Shown here one piece after another: positions 39,862 through 49,625 of a DNA stretch of 64,000 nt. The position numbers were made by a program, and so were the translations under genes. The notes below the pieces were generated by a model. The model ran no database searches. It had not been told where the DNA came from and saw nothing but the letters and a program-made list of their open reading frames with translations. Origin of the DNA: Maniola hyperantus. Its lineage: Eukaryota; Arthropoda; Insecta; Lepidoptera; Nymphalidae. The stretch spans positions 3,100,001-3,164,000 of the forward strand of contig NC_048555.1 of assembly GCF_902806685.2 (NCBI RefSeq), written 5' to 3'. How positions within the stretch are numbered: position 1 is the first letter of the stretch; each line of letters starts with the position of its first letter.

Positions 39862-40465
39862 CATTATAGACTAATGATTTTAAGCTTATTTCGTGGTTTA
39901 ACGACATTTAATGTAGACAACGGGTCCATAAATCACGATTAATTTGATGTTTTTAATTGTGTGTGTGATGAAAGAGGGTAAGTTCGCTACTGCCCATGAC
40001 AGCTCGAACTTCATCTCTCACAGCACCGCAGTCCCGTCGTGACCACGACCCGTGTAAGAGCGAGGGCACACGATGCGTTGCGGCGGTGCGGCGCCGGAAC
40101 GGTGTCGCTGCGTCGCTCGTCTTACATAGAAATATCTGTGGCATGTCACACGATGCGCTCCGGCGCTGCACCGGACTTGCAACCACCGAGACGAGGCGGG
40201 GAGGGTAAATGCGTTGCGACGTCGGAGCGGCACCGCTCCGTTGTTTTTATTAACATAATATACTGTCCAACGCTGCTACGGCGGCACTGCGACATAACAA
40301 CGTTACGGAGCCGCACCGCTCGTGTGCCTGCTGATACGGTGAAATCTTTGCGGTGCGGCGCCGCAACGGATCGTGTGCCCCCAGTCTAATTGGGTTGAAA
40401 TATCGACAAATAAAAACATCAAATTAATCGTGATAAATACCCGTTATCTACATTAAAATAAACCC
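39862..40465. mobile_element. Long inverted-repeat element hosting a second MITE
   Basis: The left arm TTAATGTAGACAACGGGTCC then CACGATTAATTTGATGTTTT (39907-39957) is complementary to the right arm AAAACATCAAATTAATCGTG then TACCCGTTATCTACATTAA (40412-40459). The middle carries an independent GC-rich TIR element at 40063-40382. Related arm sequence forms the nested insert at about 20569-20747. Confidence 0.6.
40063..40382. mobile_element. Nested GC-rich MITE
   Basis: Left GGGCACACGATGCGTTGCGG and right CCGCAACGGATCGTGTGCCC are complementary, with inner GGTGCGGCGCCG words paired too. An internal duplicate (GTCACACGATGCGCTCCGGC) sits near 40145. Long frames on both strands are compositional. 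Confidence 0.65.
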
Positions 40466-41024
40466 ATTATAGTGTTTCAGTGAGTTCCTGTATAAAATCA
40501 CTTTAGCCACGCGTTTGTCGTAATAATATGTAGGTAGATTAGACCACACCGTGTAATTTATCTCGCGTGATGTAAAATTAAGAGGTCGTTGTCCCAATAC
40601 GTAGGCGACTCTATGATTCATGAACTGTATGTACCTATACCTTGTCTAATATAGGATGGTGATTTTGACAGCTCACAGTTAGGGATGAGGTAGCGTATAA
40701 TCGTTAATGCACTTATTCGATTATCGATTATTATCCCCATAGAACTAGGAATCGATAGTTGCATGGTTATGGCTGTATGGTCAGATTAAAATATAAAACA
40801 ATTTTTTTGATGATGAAATCATTCCTATTTATAAATTTTAAGAACGCTACACGACTGGCAATACTCAATGTGTTAACAATTCAAAAAAACCGGCCAAGTG
40901 CGAGTCAGGCTCGCGCACCGAGGGTTCCGTTCCGTACTACAGTCGAATTACCTGAATACCTACCCTGGCTTCAAAACTTGTGCGCGCCACTATGTATAGA
41001 TATGTATCTTGTATCTAAATATAT
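40466..41024. other. Intronic DNA, one family A scrap
   Basis: CCGGCCAAGTGCGAGTCAGG ... CCGTACTACAGTCGAATTA at 40885-40955 is a family A 5' end. Otherwise unassigned. Confidence 0.4.
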
Positions 41025-41195
41025 AAAAGGAAAGGCGACTGACTGACTGACTGACTGACTGATCTATCAACGCACAGCTCAAACTATTGGACGGATCATG
41101 CTGGAATTTTGCGTGCAGATAGCTATGATGACGTAGACGGCCGCTAAGAAAGGATTTTTAAAATTCAACTTTTAAAATTCATTATAAGCTAGTAA
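41025..41195 (+). repeat. Interspersed repeat family S2
   Basis: ATATATAAAAGGAAAGGCGA, a (GACT)n run, GATCTATCAACGCACAGCTC, GATGACGTAGACGGCCGCTA and the CTAGT end. Confidence 0.65.
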
Positions 41196-41744
41196 AAGAA
41201 TAAAGCTTTTGTTTGTATATTGGTATTTAGTAGGTAGGTATGTACTTCTAACGATTGTTATGGTAAACATAAGTCCTTTTGCGGCGACAGTGAAACCAAT
41301 ATTCAATAACTATTAACAGCTTGCCGTAAAAGCTTCAGCCCTCCACCCATCGCTCCTAACTCCTAAGGGTAATGTTGTGTTTGTTATTTTTAACTGGGAT
41401 CAATAACAAAGGGGATTGCCTTACGATCTATGGTTTTGTATGGTTCACTGGAAGTGGCATAGAATACTTGTTATTTCAAGATGAAATGTTCATTAAGAGA
41501 AGTAACCCTAGCACGCTCCCCAGTGCATTCCATACAAAGAAAGTTTGGTTCTCATTTCAATATTAATTAAAATATCGAACTTTGAAAGCCAGTTGATTTT
41601 AAACACGTACCTATAGTTTTATTTGATCAGAAAGATTATATAAGGTTTTCAAAGTATTTTATCACACAAAATATCAAAGACATACAAAATCATGACTCAA
41701 TATTTATAGCAAGTAAAGATGATTGAGATGAGATGAAATATTAA
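41196..41744. other. Intronic DNA, nothing recognised
   Basis: The small frame near 41372-41566 has no recognisable features. Confidence 0.4.
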
Positions 41745-42015
41745 GATCTATCAACGCACAACCACTGGACTTAGAAACTTGAAATTTTGACAGTAGGTAC
41801 CTACAGTGCTTTGAAACAGTAGGTTCATTTTATGACGTAGGCGTTAATTAATGTGTTAACTAAATAGGGGGTGAACGTTTGTATTATATAGAAGTCCGTA
41901 ATTTTAAATTTAAATATCTATGACAATTGGTATTTGGACCTCAAAAATAAAGAAGTATTTCAGCATTTTTCGGAAATTTCTCTAGCTGATGAGGCGGGGC
42001 AGCTAGTCAACATAT
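41745..42015 (+). repeat. Degenerate S2-type copy
   Basis: GATCTATCAACGCACAACCA, TTTATGACGTAGGCG, AATAGGGGGTGAACGTTTGT and the end GATGAGGCGGGGCAGCTAGT; resembles the 11311 unit more than canonical S2. Confidence 0.55.
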
Positions 42016-42634
42016 AAATATTATTGTAGCCTTTACTAAGCTCCTTCGGGCTCGAAATGACATGAATAAAAAGTGTGGCATATTTTGGTAGCCGATTCTA
42101 GTTTATCTAATCCCGCAACGGTGCATCCAGTACCTGATGTTTTTTGTCTGTCCCCCGAAGTGTTTGTAGAAGCAACAATCGAAACAATAGTGAACTCCGT
42201 AAGAATGGGATCAGTCCACACCAATTTAAATTCCCCTCTGATGCCTTGCAGTTGATTTTAATCGTTTCTTCCAAATATAGAACGATTGAGGACGTGATTT
42301 ATTATGGTTGTATATTAGATTTTTAACTATATTTTCTTCACTTCTTTTAATAGTTTACTGTTCTTCTTTCATTAAAGTTTTTTAGAGACAGATAATGACT
42401 TGTTTCTTTTGATTTTTTGCCCGTTATTTTTAAACTCCGTTAGAATTTATTTGCTTCTCAAATTAGTATCGCTTTGCTTTTGGCTGATAAGGCTCATCGT
42501 CAGTTTCGTTTCGGTTCTGAATTTAGAAATTAGACTTTTACACTTTTACTTAATTCTTCTTTATAGTAGTTATTCCTCATTGCTGAGGGTCGTGACTCCT
42601 TTCTGTTAATCACCCCACCCCATCAACCACCGCA
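42016..42634. other. Intronic DNA, nothing recognised
   Basis: T-rich toward 42400-42600; no element seen. Confidence 0.4.
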
Positions 42635-42704
42635 CCCACCGCATCATTATCCCAAGAGAACTCCTACCATTGTAGCAGTTCTCTTGGGATAATGATGCGG
42701 TGGG
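42635..42704. repeat. 70-bp near-perfect loopless palindrome
   Basis: CCCACCGCATCATTATCCCA at the left is exactly matched by TGGGATAATGATGCGGTGGG at the right. The inner GAGAACT/AGTTCTC and CTAC/GTAG also pair, leaving two mismatched pairs and no real loop. It lies 345 bp upstream of exon 2. No flanking terminal repeats identify it as a known element. Confidence 0.75.
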
Positions 42705-43049
42705 TTCCCAGATCCTTCCGCACTTTATTTAATTACAAGTATATACTTATGTGTTTCTTCATTACAAAACCCTGTCCTCTGACTTCATCTTTTTCGATTA
42801 AAAATCTAATTGACGGATATAAAATAAAATTTGCAGTTACGTAATTCTCTGATACAATTCTATCTTAGCAAATTGCCGGACTCTACTAGACCTCTAATTT
42901 TATTTAATCATGCATATCCTGCATGCATACAGTTGCATGACAACGCATGTCTGGCTAGTTCTTATGCTATAAATTGAAATCGTAGGTACCTACCTACTAC
43001 ATAACATGCTACCTACTGTTAGAATAATCAGACCTTTCTATTGTTACAG
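42705..43049. other. Intronic DNA before exon 2
   Basis: AT-rich, includes the pyrimidine-rich ACCTTTCTATTGTTACAG acceptor of exon 2 at its end. Confidence 0.5.
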
Positions 43050-43201
43050 TTGGCTTCCTCATCCTAGTGTATTACCTGTGGGGGACGCCGTACAAGCGCG
43101 GCTTCTTCTGTGACGATGAGTCTCTCAAGCACCCCTACAAAGAATCCACTGTCACCAACTTGATGCTCTACATCATTGGCATCGGCCTCCCTGTATTCAC
43201 G
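43050..43201 (+). CDS. Wunen-like lipid phosphate phosphatase, coding exon 2
   Basis: This 152-bp exon lies between acceptor TTGTTACAG and donor ACG|GTAAGT; phase 1 in, phase 0 out, encoding 51 residues including the shared valine. The peptide continues TM1 (VGFLILVYYLW), then carries the LPP-family first extracellular loop GTPYKRGFFCDDESLKHPYK, and begins TM2 (LMLYIIGIGLPVF). The PY-x-RGFFC-x-DxS-x4-P pattern is characteristic of animal lipid phosphate phosphatases and wunen proteins. Codon use is GC-richer than the surrounding DNA, as expected of a constrained exon. The PAP2 catalytic motifs (KxxxxxxRP, PSGH, SRxxxxxHxxxD) must lie in later exons outside the window. Together the two exons give 88 residues of a protein usually near 300. 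Confidence 0.9.
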
Positions 43202-43256
43202 GTAAGTCTCTTCTTTCATCATCTCTACTTATCGCCGGTCAACTACTGAGTTACAG

Positions 43257-43291
43257 TTGGCTTCCTAATCCTAATCATTGACTACGAACAT
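43257..43291 (+). pseudogene. Partial duplicate of exon 2 start, possible vestigial microexon
   Basis: After TTACAG (as at exon 2), TTGGCTTCCTAATCCTAATC matches the first 18 bases of exon 2 at 16 positions; it encodes GFLILI and then diverges to IDYEH before CAT|GTAAGC. If spliced it would add 35 nt, phase 1 in and phase 0 out, exactly like exon 2. An S1-type repeat scrap (TCCCGGAAAATCGAAGAGTT) follows at 43307, so the rest of the duplicate appears to have been lost or displaced. Probably a decayed duplicated exon. Confidence 0.5.
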
Positions 43292-43741
43292 GTAAGCTTT
43301 TTTTTGTCCCGGAAAATCGAAGAGTTCCTACCTACGAGATTTTTAAAACCGAAATCCACACGGATATATTTTTATCGATGTTTATTTACATCAACATCAT
43401 TAACACGAAAGTAGACTATAATTGGTTTGTAATTTTTTTTTAAATCTTTTATTATCAGGCTTTTACATTTATGTATGTTAGCCGTTTGTCATTATTACTC
43501 ACATTTTACACACTTCATAGGCGTAAGCCTAACCAAAATAAACATTTCCTACTTTCAATAAGTAGGTACCTACTTAGTTGGTAATTTCTTCCTCAACCCA
43601 TATGTACCTACTACCTACAGACTACAGAGTCAAGGTGCGAAGACCGTTGATCGTCCGTCAATAGTCAGCCCGCTGTGTTTGGTCAGCCATTACTTGTCAA
43701 CGCTTATCAATTAGGACCATTGAGTTAGAATTAGTATTTAA
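43292..43741. other. Intron 2 DNA with S1 scrap
   Basis: S1 fragment at about 43300-43375 (GTCCCGGAAAATCGAAGAGT to AATCCACACGGATA). The remainder is unassigned. Confidence 0.4.
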
Positions 43742-44110
43742 CTAGCTGATGCCCGCGACTTCGTACGTCGTGTGGATTTACCTATAGTTTTTTCATTTTC
43801 CAGGATAAAAAGTAGCCAATGTCGCTCTCCAGCCCCCCAATTGTGTAAGAATAACGATTTCATCGTTATCGTAATCGTCAACAAATTCTGCCCTTTGATT
43901 GGCTGTGAAAAAATGTAAACAGCGAATCAACCAATCAAAGGGCAGAATTTGTTGACGATTACGACAACGATGAATACGTTTTTCTTAGACAATCGGGGGC
44001 AGGTTTTTAAACTATACAAAAAATCACGTCTTGTCATTGCCCCGTTGCGACGTGATTGAAGAAACAACCAACAAACAAACACACTTTCGCATTTATAATA
44101 TGGATAGTGT
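43742..44110 (-). repeat. S1 repeat split by a MITE
   Basis: CTAGCTGATGCCCGCGACTT to GTCGCTCTCCAG at the left; AAATCACGTCTTGTCATTGC to TTATAATATGGATAG at the right. The two halves are separated by the element at 43834-43999. Confidence 0.7.
43834..43999. mobile_element. MITE nested in an S1 repeat, 166 bp
   Basis: Left CCCCCAATTGTGTAAGAATA and right TTTTTCTTAGACAATCGGGG pair imperfectly. The inner arms AATCGTCAACAAATTCTGCC and GGCAGAATTTGTTGACGATT are exact complements, extending through CTTTGATTGG/CCAATCAAAG. Loop of about 33 bases. Confidence 0.75.
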
Positions 44111-44234
44111 TATCTCAGTGGTTAGGAGTGATCTCTTATATGTAGATTTTTATTTCTAAGTATAAGCTTTTAAGATTGTCTTCTGTCTATTCACGTCGAA
44201 GAGGAACGTGTGTTGTTTTTCATGGAAACTGATA

Positions 44235-44608
44235 GAAAATGTGCGAGTCAGACTCGCGTACCGAGGGTTACGTACTCGGGTATATTTTTCTACATTTTGC
44301 ACGATAAATCAAAAACTATTTACCTATGCATAAAAATAAATAAAAATCTCTTTTAGAAGGTACAGGTAAAGCCCTTTTATATAGCCCTACTTGATATAGT
44401 TATCTTAAAAAGAAAATACTAAATATATTTGTTCATTAACCTTTTAATTTTTTTTGTGATGTAACCACAAGTTACTTGTACTTTAAGACCTACTTACCTA
44501 CGAAATTTCATGATTCTACGTCAATAGGAAGTAACCGTAAAGGTTTTTTGACTGACACGACACAGACAATAAGGGTTCCTTTTTCCTTTTGAGGTACCCT
44601 AAAAATTG
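44235..44608 (+). repeat. Interspersed family A copy
   Basis: GTGCGAGTCAGACTCGCGTA, ACATTTTGCACGATAAATCA, CTACTTGATATAGTTATCTT, AAGACCTACTTACCTACGAA and the tail CCTTTTGAGGTACCCTAAAAA. Confidence 0.65.
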
Positions 44609-45080
44609 CTGTTGGTCGAGTTCGGTCCAACATCACAGAGTGAACTAAGCATTAGTTGTCACCTTGCGCTTATCAACTAATGGCTCTAACCTTTTGTATA
44701 CATTTGCTGTTCGCACGTGGGCTGAAAACGTTCAAGAATTTATTTACTCTCACACATTTCGTAAAAGTTGCTAACAAAATATAAACTACACTATAAACTG
44801 ACGACCTGTCGTCGTTAACCTCCTCATACTCGAACGAGTGGGTAATAATATACCTAAGTTTCTAACTTCTATATTAGATAGAGGTATTGGGTCGCTAGGC
44901 AATCTCTTAGCTCAGTCAATTTCCATGAATATTATTCAAATTGATTGAGCCATTTATCATTGTCTCCTACTACAAATTAATCAATAGTATGCCATAAGAT
45001 TTACAATATTTTATGCTAATTCTGTTAAGCACAAAATCTTAACAAAGTAATAATATAATAATAGTATTAGCACATGTTTT
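44609..45080. other. Intron 2 DNA, nothing recognised
   Basis: No element or frame supported. Confidence 0.4.
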
Positions 45081-45185
45081 ATCGTGCCTAGTGGTTAGGA
45101 GGTCCGCCTTCTAATCGGAGGTCGGGGGTTCGACCCCGGGCACGCACCTCTAACTTTTTGGAGTTATGTGCGTTTTATTAAATAC
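45081..45185 (+). mobile_element. tRNA-derived SINE, type 1
   Basis: GTGCCTAGTGGTTAGGAGGT (A box region), GGGGTTCGACCCCGG (B box), GGCACGCACCTCTAACTTTT, GGAGTTATGTGCG. It abuts an S1 copy. Confidence 0.75.
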
Positions 45186-45416
45186 TAGCTGATGCCCGCG
45201 ACTTCGTCCGCGTGGAATTAGGTTTTTTACATCTGCAAGTAAAAAATAAATCCCGTGGGAACTCATTGATTTTTCCGGGATAAAAAGTAGCCTATGTCAC
45301 TCTCCAGGTCTTTATCTATACCCATGTCAAAAATTACGTCAATCCGTTGCACCGTTGCGACGTGATTGAAGGACAAACCAACAAACAAACACACTTTCGA
45401 ATTTATAATAAGGGTA
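45186..45416 (-). repeat. Interspersed repeat family S1
   Basis: CTAGCTGATGCCCGCGACTT, CCGTGGGAACTCATTGATTT, CGGGATAAAAAGTAGCCTAT, CACTCTCCAGGTCTTTA, GTTGCGACGTGATTGAAGGA, ACACACTTTCGAATTTATAA. Good copy. Confidence 0.75.
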
Positions 45417-45422
45417 GGTAAT

Positions 45423-45625
45423 GATACTTGCTTGAACGGTGGAGGAAACCATCGTGAGGAAACCTGCATGCCTGAGAGTCCTCCATAATGTTCTCAAAAG
45501 GTATGTGAAGTCTACCAATCCGCACATCATCGTGGTAGACTATGGCCAAAACTCTTCTCACTCTGAGAAGAGACCCGTGCTCTGTAGTGAGCCGGCGATG
45601 GGTTGGTCGTGATGATGATGCCATG
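45423..45625 (+). repeat. RTE-tail-type repeat ending in TGATGATGATG
   Basis: GGTGGAGGAAACCATCGTGA, AACCTGCATGCCTGAGAGTC, GTGAAGTCTACCAATCCGCA, TCTCACTCTGAGAAGAGACC and GTAGTGAGCCGGCGATGGGT then (GAT)n. This block is widespread in Lepidoptera and behaves like an RTE-driven SINE or LINE 3' end. Confidence 0.65.
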
Positions 45626-45774
45626 TTTTATCTAGACCCATCTATTTAGTTTAATGTAAAAATGCTGAATAGAATAACTTGATTAAGTAGGTATCACCAC
45701 CACTTGTTGTTTCTGAAACCACCTCAACTTCATTCATATCCTGTTCATTATTAATTATTATATTATGATAAGGT

Positions 45775-45978
45775 ACTAGCTGACGCCTGCGACTTCGTCC
45801 GTGTGGATTTAGGGTTTCAAAATCCCATGCCAACTCTTTGATTTTCCGGGATAAAAAGTAGCTTATGTGTTAATCCAGGGTATAATCTATCTCTATTCTA
45901 AATTTCAGACAAATCCAAGAGTAACAAACATACACACACATACACACACTTTTTCGCCTTTATAATATTAGTGTGATT
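45775..45978 (-). repeat. Interspersed repeat family S1
   Basis: CTAGCTGACGCCTGCGACTT to CACACTTTTTCGCCTTTATA; shorter variant with a distinct middle (GGGTATAATCTATCTCTATT). Confidence 0.65.
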
Positions 45979-46439
45979 ATGAAAGCTTTCCCATTGCGTC
46001 TTCGTATTAAACTCTTTTCAATTATTTGGGTTAACTTATGAAATTTATGGATGTCGTAAACTCACTTTATCTATCTATACTTTTCAATCTAAAAGTCTTT
46101 ATTGTTTACAAAATTCAAATCTCTCTCATCGATGCAATCAACATTTAATTAGAAAGAAGAAAGCGGACTTACTAATACCGTTAGACCTTACTACGATTGC
46201 CTGTTATTAGTTAATAAAATAGGCTTTATCTAGCGTTTTATCTGCATCCAATCAGCGCCTACTGTCTTTGATACGATCATTATTTACCGGTTAAAACACT
46301 CGCGTTGAATACCACCACGGTTAATAGATCAGTTCCCGTTCCCATATGGTATATTCTATTTCGATAAGATAATTTAGTAGAGAAATTGAAAAAAAGAAAA
46401 TGGCCGCTGCCACCAAAATTTTATTAATTATTTTCAAGT
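45979..46439. other. Intron 2 DNA, nothing recognised
   Basis: No supported feature; a few TTATCT/GATAA words near 46220-46370. Confidence 0.4.
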
Positions 46440-46655
46440 AATCACTACCCATATTATAATTGCGAAAGTGTGTTTGTTTGTAGGTCTGCCTTCAATCACG
46501 CTGAAACGGAGCAACGGATTGACCTGGTTTTGTATATGAATAGGTATAGAGTTGAAAACCTGGAGAGTGACACGCTACTTTTTACCCCGGAAAAACAAAG
46601 ATTTCCTACAGGATTTATGAGAATCTAAATCAACGTGGACGAAGTCACGACATCA
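46440..46655 (+). repeat. Interspersed repeat family S1
   Basis: CACTACCCATATTATAATTG to 'aaatcaacgtggacgaagtc'; degenerate right end. Confidence 0.6.
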
Positions 46656-47270
46656 AATATTATGTTCATATATTATGAATATATGAACATACATATATTC
46701 ATCTATTTGAATATAATTTGAAAGTTTTAATTTCAACAGTATTTTTAACAATACATCCTATACCTACTTGGGTACAGTGACTCTCCACGGTTTCCGAAAC
46801 AAAAATCGAAACGAGTTATTTAATAAAAGGACAAAATCCACATCAATATAGTTACCTACTTAATAAATAATAATATACTTAATACTTTATTGCACCACAA
46901 AACTCAAATGACAGGTTACAAAAAGAAATGTTATATAAGTATTAAATATAATGTAACCTAAAACAAATTTTAGCAATCCTGATTTAGTTTCTGACTCTAA
47001 TAAACTTGTTCGAATTGTTTTACCGGTATTAAATGATAATTTATTACAGCCATATCCATACATTGTGTCTGATATGAAAATATTATTGGCTCAGTTATTT
47101 GAGTGCTTAACTGCGTAATCCTGAGGGGCCGAGTTGTCGAATAAATCGTTAAGTAATTATATTTATATATCAGATTTATATTATTGCTACGTTCGTATTA
47201 GGAATAATATTTCTGAAATATATTATTCCTAATATGAACACGATTGGTATTATTTTGTGGTGTTGTGTAT
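46656..47270. other. AT-rich DNA with two short palindromes
   Basis: TATGTTCATATATT / AATATATGAACATA at about 46668-46700, and TATTAGGAATAATAT / ATATTATTCCTAATA at about 47196-47235. Nothing else recognised. Confidence 0.5.
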
Positions 47271-47274
47271 ACGT

Positions 47275-47422
47275 ATTTAGAATAGAATAGAATATATTTT
47301 TATTCAAGTATACTTTTACAAGTGCTTTTGAATCGTCAGGTAGTTTAATTTACCACTGGTTCGGAATGCCGTTCCTACCGAGAAGAACCAGCAAGAAACT
47401 CGGCGGTTACTCTTTTTAATTG
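47275..47422. repeat. Lepidopteran LINE 3'-end fragment
   Basis: GAATAGAATAGAATATATTT, TCAAGTATACTTTTACAAGT, TGGTTCGGAATGCCG, GAGAAGAACCAGCAAGAAAC and TCGGCGGTTACTC: a block commonly found at Jockey/CR1-type LINE ends in moths and butterflies. No coding part. Confidence 0.5.
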
Positions 47423-48535
47423 TTCAACTTACAATGTTGTTATAACATACTATACTATACGTACTCGTACGTATACTATTACGTATCACAATTACCTCGT
47501 GTCCGTTACATATTATACATATTACACTTTTCTGTTGCTATTTTGTTACATTTCAATGTGAATCTATATATTTACAAGCGGTTTATTGTCTTTATCATAA
47601 ATTCGATAGAGCAATCGATATCTCGTTACTGAATATCGATTACTTGAAACCTTTCTATTTCTACTTTGTCACAATTCTTGAGGCGTAACTTTCGAAACTT
47701 TATCTCTTATATAAATTAAGTTATGATACTTTTTATAATGTTTACTAGCTTCTCCTTTATGTTTAACTTATAGATAGTGTTTCTGGTTCCATATATTTTA
47801 AGAGTAGGGATCGTGTTATTTAAAACATAAACATTGCAAGGTCTGCGGTTGGTAAAATCCAGATTTATTTCAATACGCATAAATCTCAAAATACAATGAA
47901 ACCTTCAGATGCATTCAACTATATCAATGAAAGGATTAATTCAGTAGATACGCGTAGTTTATTGGGTGCCCCGGGTGTCAAATTATTGTTTGCATGCACT
48001 TGATTGATTTGGAGATGTTATTTAATACGAACTTTTTTATGTTCGTGTAGTGCCACAGGTACGGTAGAGTATCAGGTAGTCCCTTAACCGGTGGCTTGTC
48101 AAATTAGTTTAAAATAATGGGTGGACCTTGGTTAAATACCGAGAACTTGTCGGGACGATGTGGACTCGGTAGACTGTAAGCCAAGTTCGAAAAACAGGAC
48201 GATTCAGATAAGAAGTCCCCATCACATATCTTGTTGCATTGACAGAAATGTAAAAAGCCTAACAAAAGCCGGACAAGCCGGACACCGTTTATTTTGGCCG
48301 GACACGCAATCGAAAAGCCTACCTATGTCCGGCTTTATCCGGACGCCTGTCAACCCTACACCTACCCAATCGTCTGTATTGACGTGTGTCAATGCGACAA
48401 GTTAACGAGGTGTACTAATAAGTGATTAGTGTAGTGATCAGTGACAAAACGTAATTAGTGTGTAATTGTGTTTTGTCTCGTACTAATTTCGACCTCTATA
48501 ATATCTGAACTGAAAACTGATTCCAATCCAATCCA
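47423..48535. other. Intron 2 DNA, nothing firmly recognised
   Basis: The block around 48260-48350 repeats GCCGGACAAGCCGGACA and GTCCGGCTTTATCCGGAC words; no element boundary is evident. Confidence 0.4.
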
Positions 48536-48539
48536 TCAG

Positions 48540-48835
48540 CCTGTTTGCGTCCACAGCTGGACATAGGCCTTTCCAAGAGCGCGCCACCAAACACGGTCCT
48601 CCGCCTTCCTCATCCATCCGCTCCCCACCACCTTCTTCAGGTCATCGGTTCAGCGGGCTGGGGGTCGTCCCACACTGCGCTTACCGGGACGCGGTCTCCA
48701 CTCCAGAACACGTCTGCCCCATCGGCCGTCGGTTCTGCGACAGACATGCATAACCTGCCCATTGCCACTTCAGCCCGCTAATCCTTGAGCTATGTCGGTC
48801 GCTTTTGTTCTTCTGCGAATTTCCTCGTTCCGAAA
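48540..48835 (-). pseudogene. RTE-like LINE RT C-terminal relic
   Basis: The minus strand shows the family pattern of 7960-8275 but a different subfamily: a GQVMHVCR-type start (complement of GACATGCATAACCTGCCCAT), then WRPRPGKRSVG-like coding (complement of GCGCTTACCGGGACGCGGTC), WMRKAEDR-like coding and the GGCCTATGTCCAGCTGTGGA end. Stops are present. About 300 bp. Confidence 0.6.
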
Positions 48836-48952
48836 CTGGTTAGTTTGATCAAAAGAAATTATAGAAAGTAAAACAGTAAGTTTTAGAAAATAAATACTCA
48901 GAAGTCACAAATATTTAGATTCACTTGATGACTCAAAAGCACGTAGGTACAG

Positions 48953-49103
48953 TACGCGGCCGAAAATAATGTACATCGGCCTTTAGAATGACATTTCGGC
49001 TTTGTAGAGCGTTGTCTCTGTCACTCATACTTATATGACGTTTTGTCGGTCTCAACGACAGAGACAGTGCTCTACAAATTTGCTATCTCCTTCTAAAGGT
49101 TTA
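48953..49103 (+). mobile_element. MITE family D, right end lost
   Basis: TACGCGGCCGAAAATAATGT, CATCGGCCTTTAGAATGACA, TTGTAGAGCGTTGTCTCTGT, ACGTTTTGTCGGTCTCAACG and GCTATCTCCTTCTAAA match the complete element at 60731-60905 up to the last 25 bp. Confidence 0.7.
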
Positions 49104-49154
49104 TTTGAATAAAAAGTCATTATATTCTTGAATACTACTATTTTCTTATTGTTA

Positions 49155-49362
49155 ACTAGATGATGCCCGCGACTTAGTCCTTAGTCCGCGTAGATTCAGG
49201 TTTTTTTCTAAATTCCGTGTAAACTTTTTGATATTCCGGGATAAAAGTAGTCTATGTCCTTTCCCAGTATGCAAGCTGTCTACCAAATTTCGTCAAAATC
49301 GGATGGGCCGTGAAAGGCTAGCAGACAGACGCACTTTCGCATTTATAATATTAGTATGGATT
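49155..49362 (-). repeat. Interspersed repeat family S1
   Basis: CTAGATGATGCCCGCGACTT to GACGCACTTTCGCATTTATA; includes a duplicated TTAGTCC near the left end. Confidence 0.65.
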
Positions 49363-49470
49363 AGATTGGAGGTTATTTCTATGTGGTTTCTATACAATTT
49401 GATCTTGATTGGTTAGTTAGCGTAACATAAGCGAAAAGTAAATTTTTGTCTAAATTAGACTGTCAAAAAT

Positions 49471-49625
49471 ACAGTGCGACAAGGCTCTTTTGGCACTTGA
49501 ATGACATTGACGGGCTGCTGTTGGAGAACAAAGACTTAGACTATTCAAACAAGAACAAAGGGGACACTTGACGGCAACGTTAGTTTCGATTTTCGCCACG
49601 CGCCAAATGAGCCTTGTCGCACTGT
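49471..49625. mobile_element. MITE family E, complete, 155 bp
   Basis: Left ACAGTGCGACAAGGCTC and right GAGCCTTGTCGCACTGT are exact 17-bp inverted repeats. The interior has no coding capacity. A damaged copy lies 45 kb upstream at 4402-4537. Confidence 0.75.

Larger units (their letters stand above)
1406..43049 (+). other. Intron 1 of the wunen-like gene (about 41.6 kb, phase 1)
   Basis: It is bounded by donor GTGAGT at 1406 and acceptor TTGTTACAG ending at 43049. It splits the first transmembrane helix. Most of its recognisable content is transposable elements, including the large nested composite at 28284-38315 and the minus-strand LINE at 25030-27932. I saw no further conserved exon in it, so direct joining of the two exons is the simplest reading. 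An unrecognised alternative exon cannot be excluded. Confidence 0.65.

Noticed and set aside
39953..40389. Opposed long frames near 40 kb
   Set aside because: Same reason: they lie within a nested GC-rich MITE.
43067..43249. Exon 2 read as a free-standing 60-residue ORF
   Set aside because: The frame continues past the GTAAGT donor into intron sequence; the exon boundaries and phase fit the split LPP gene better.
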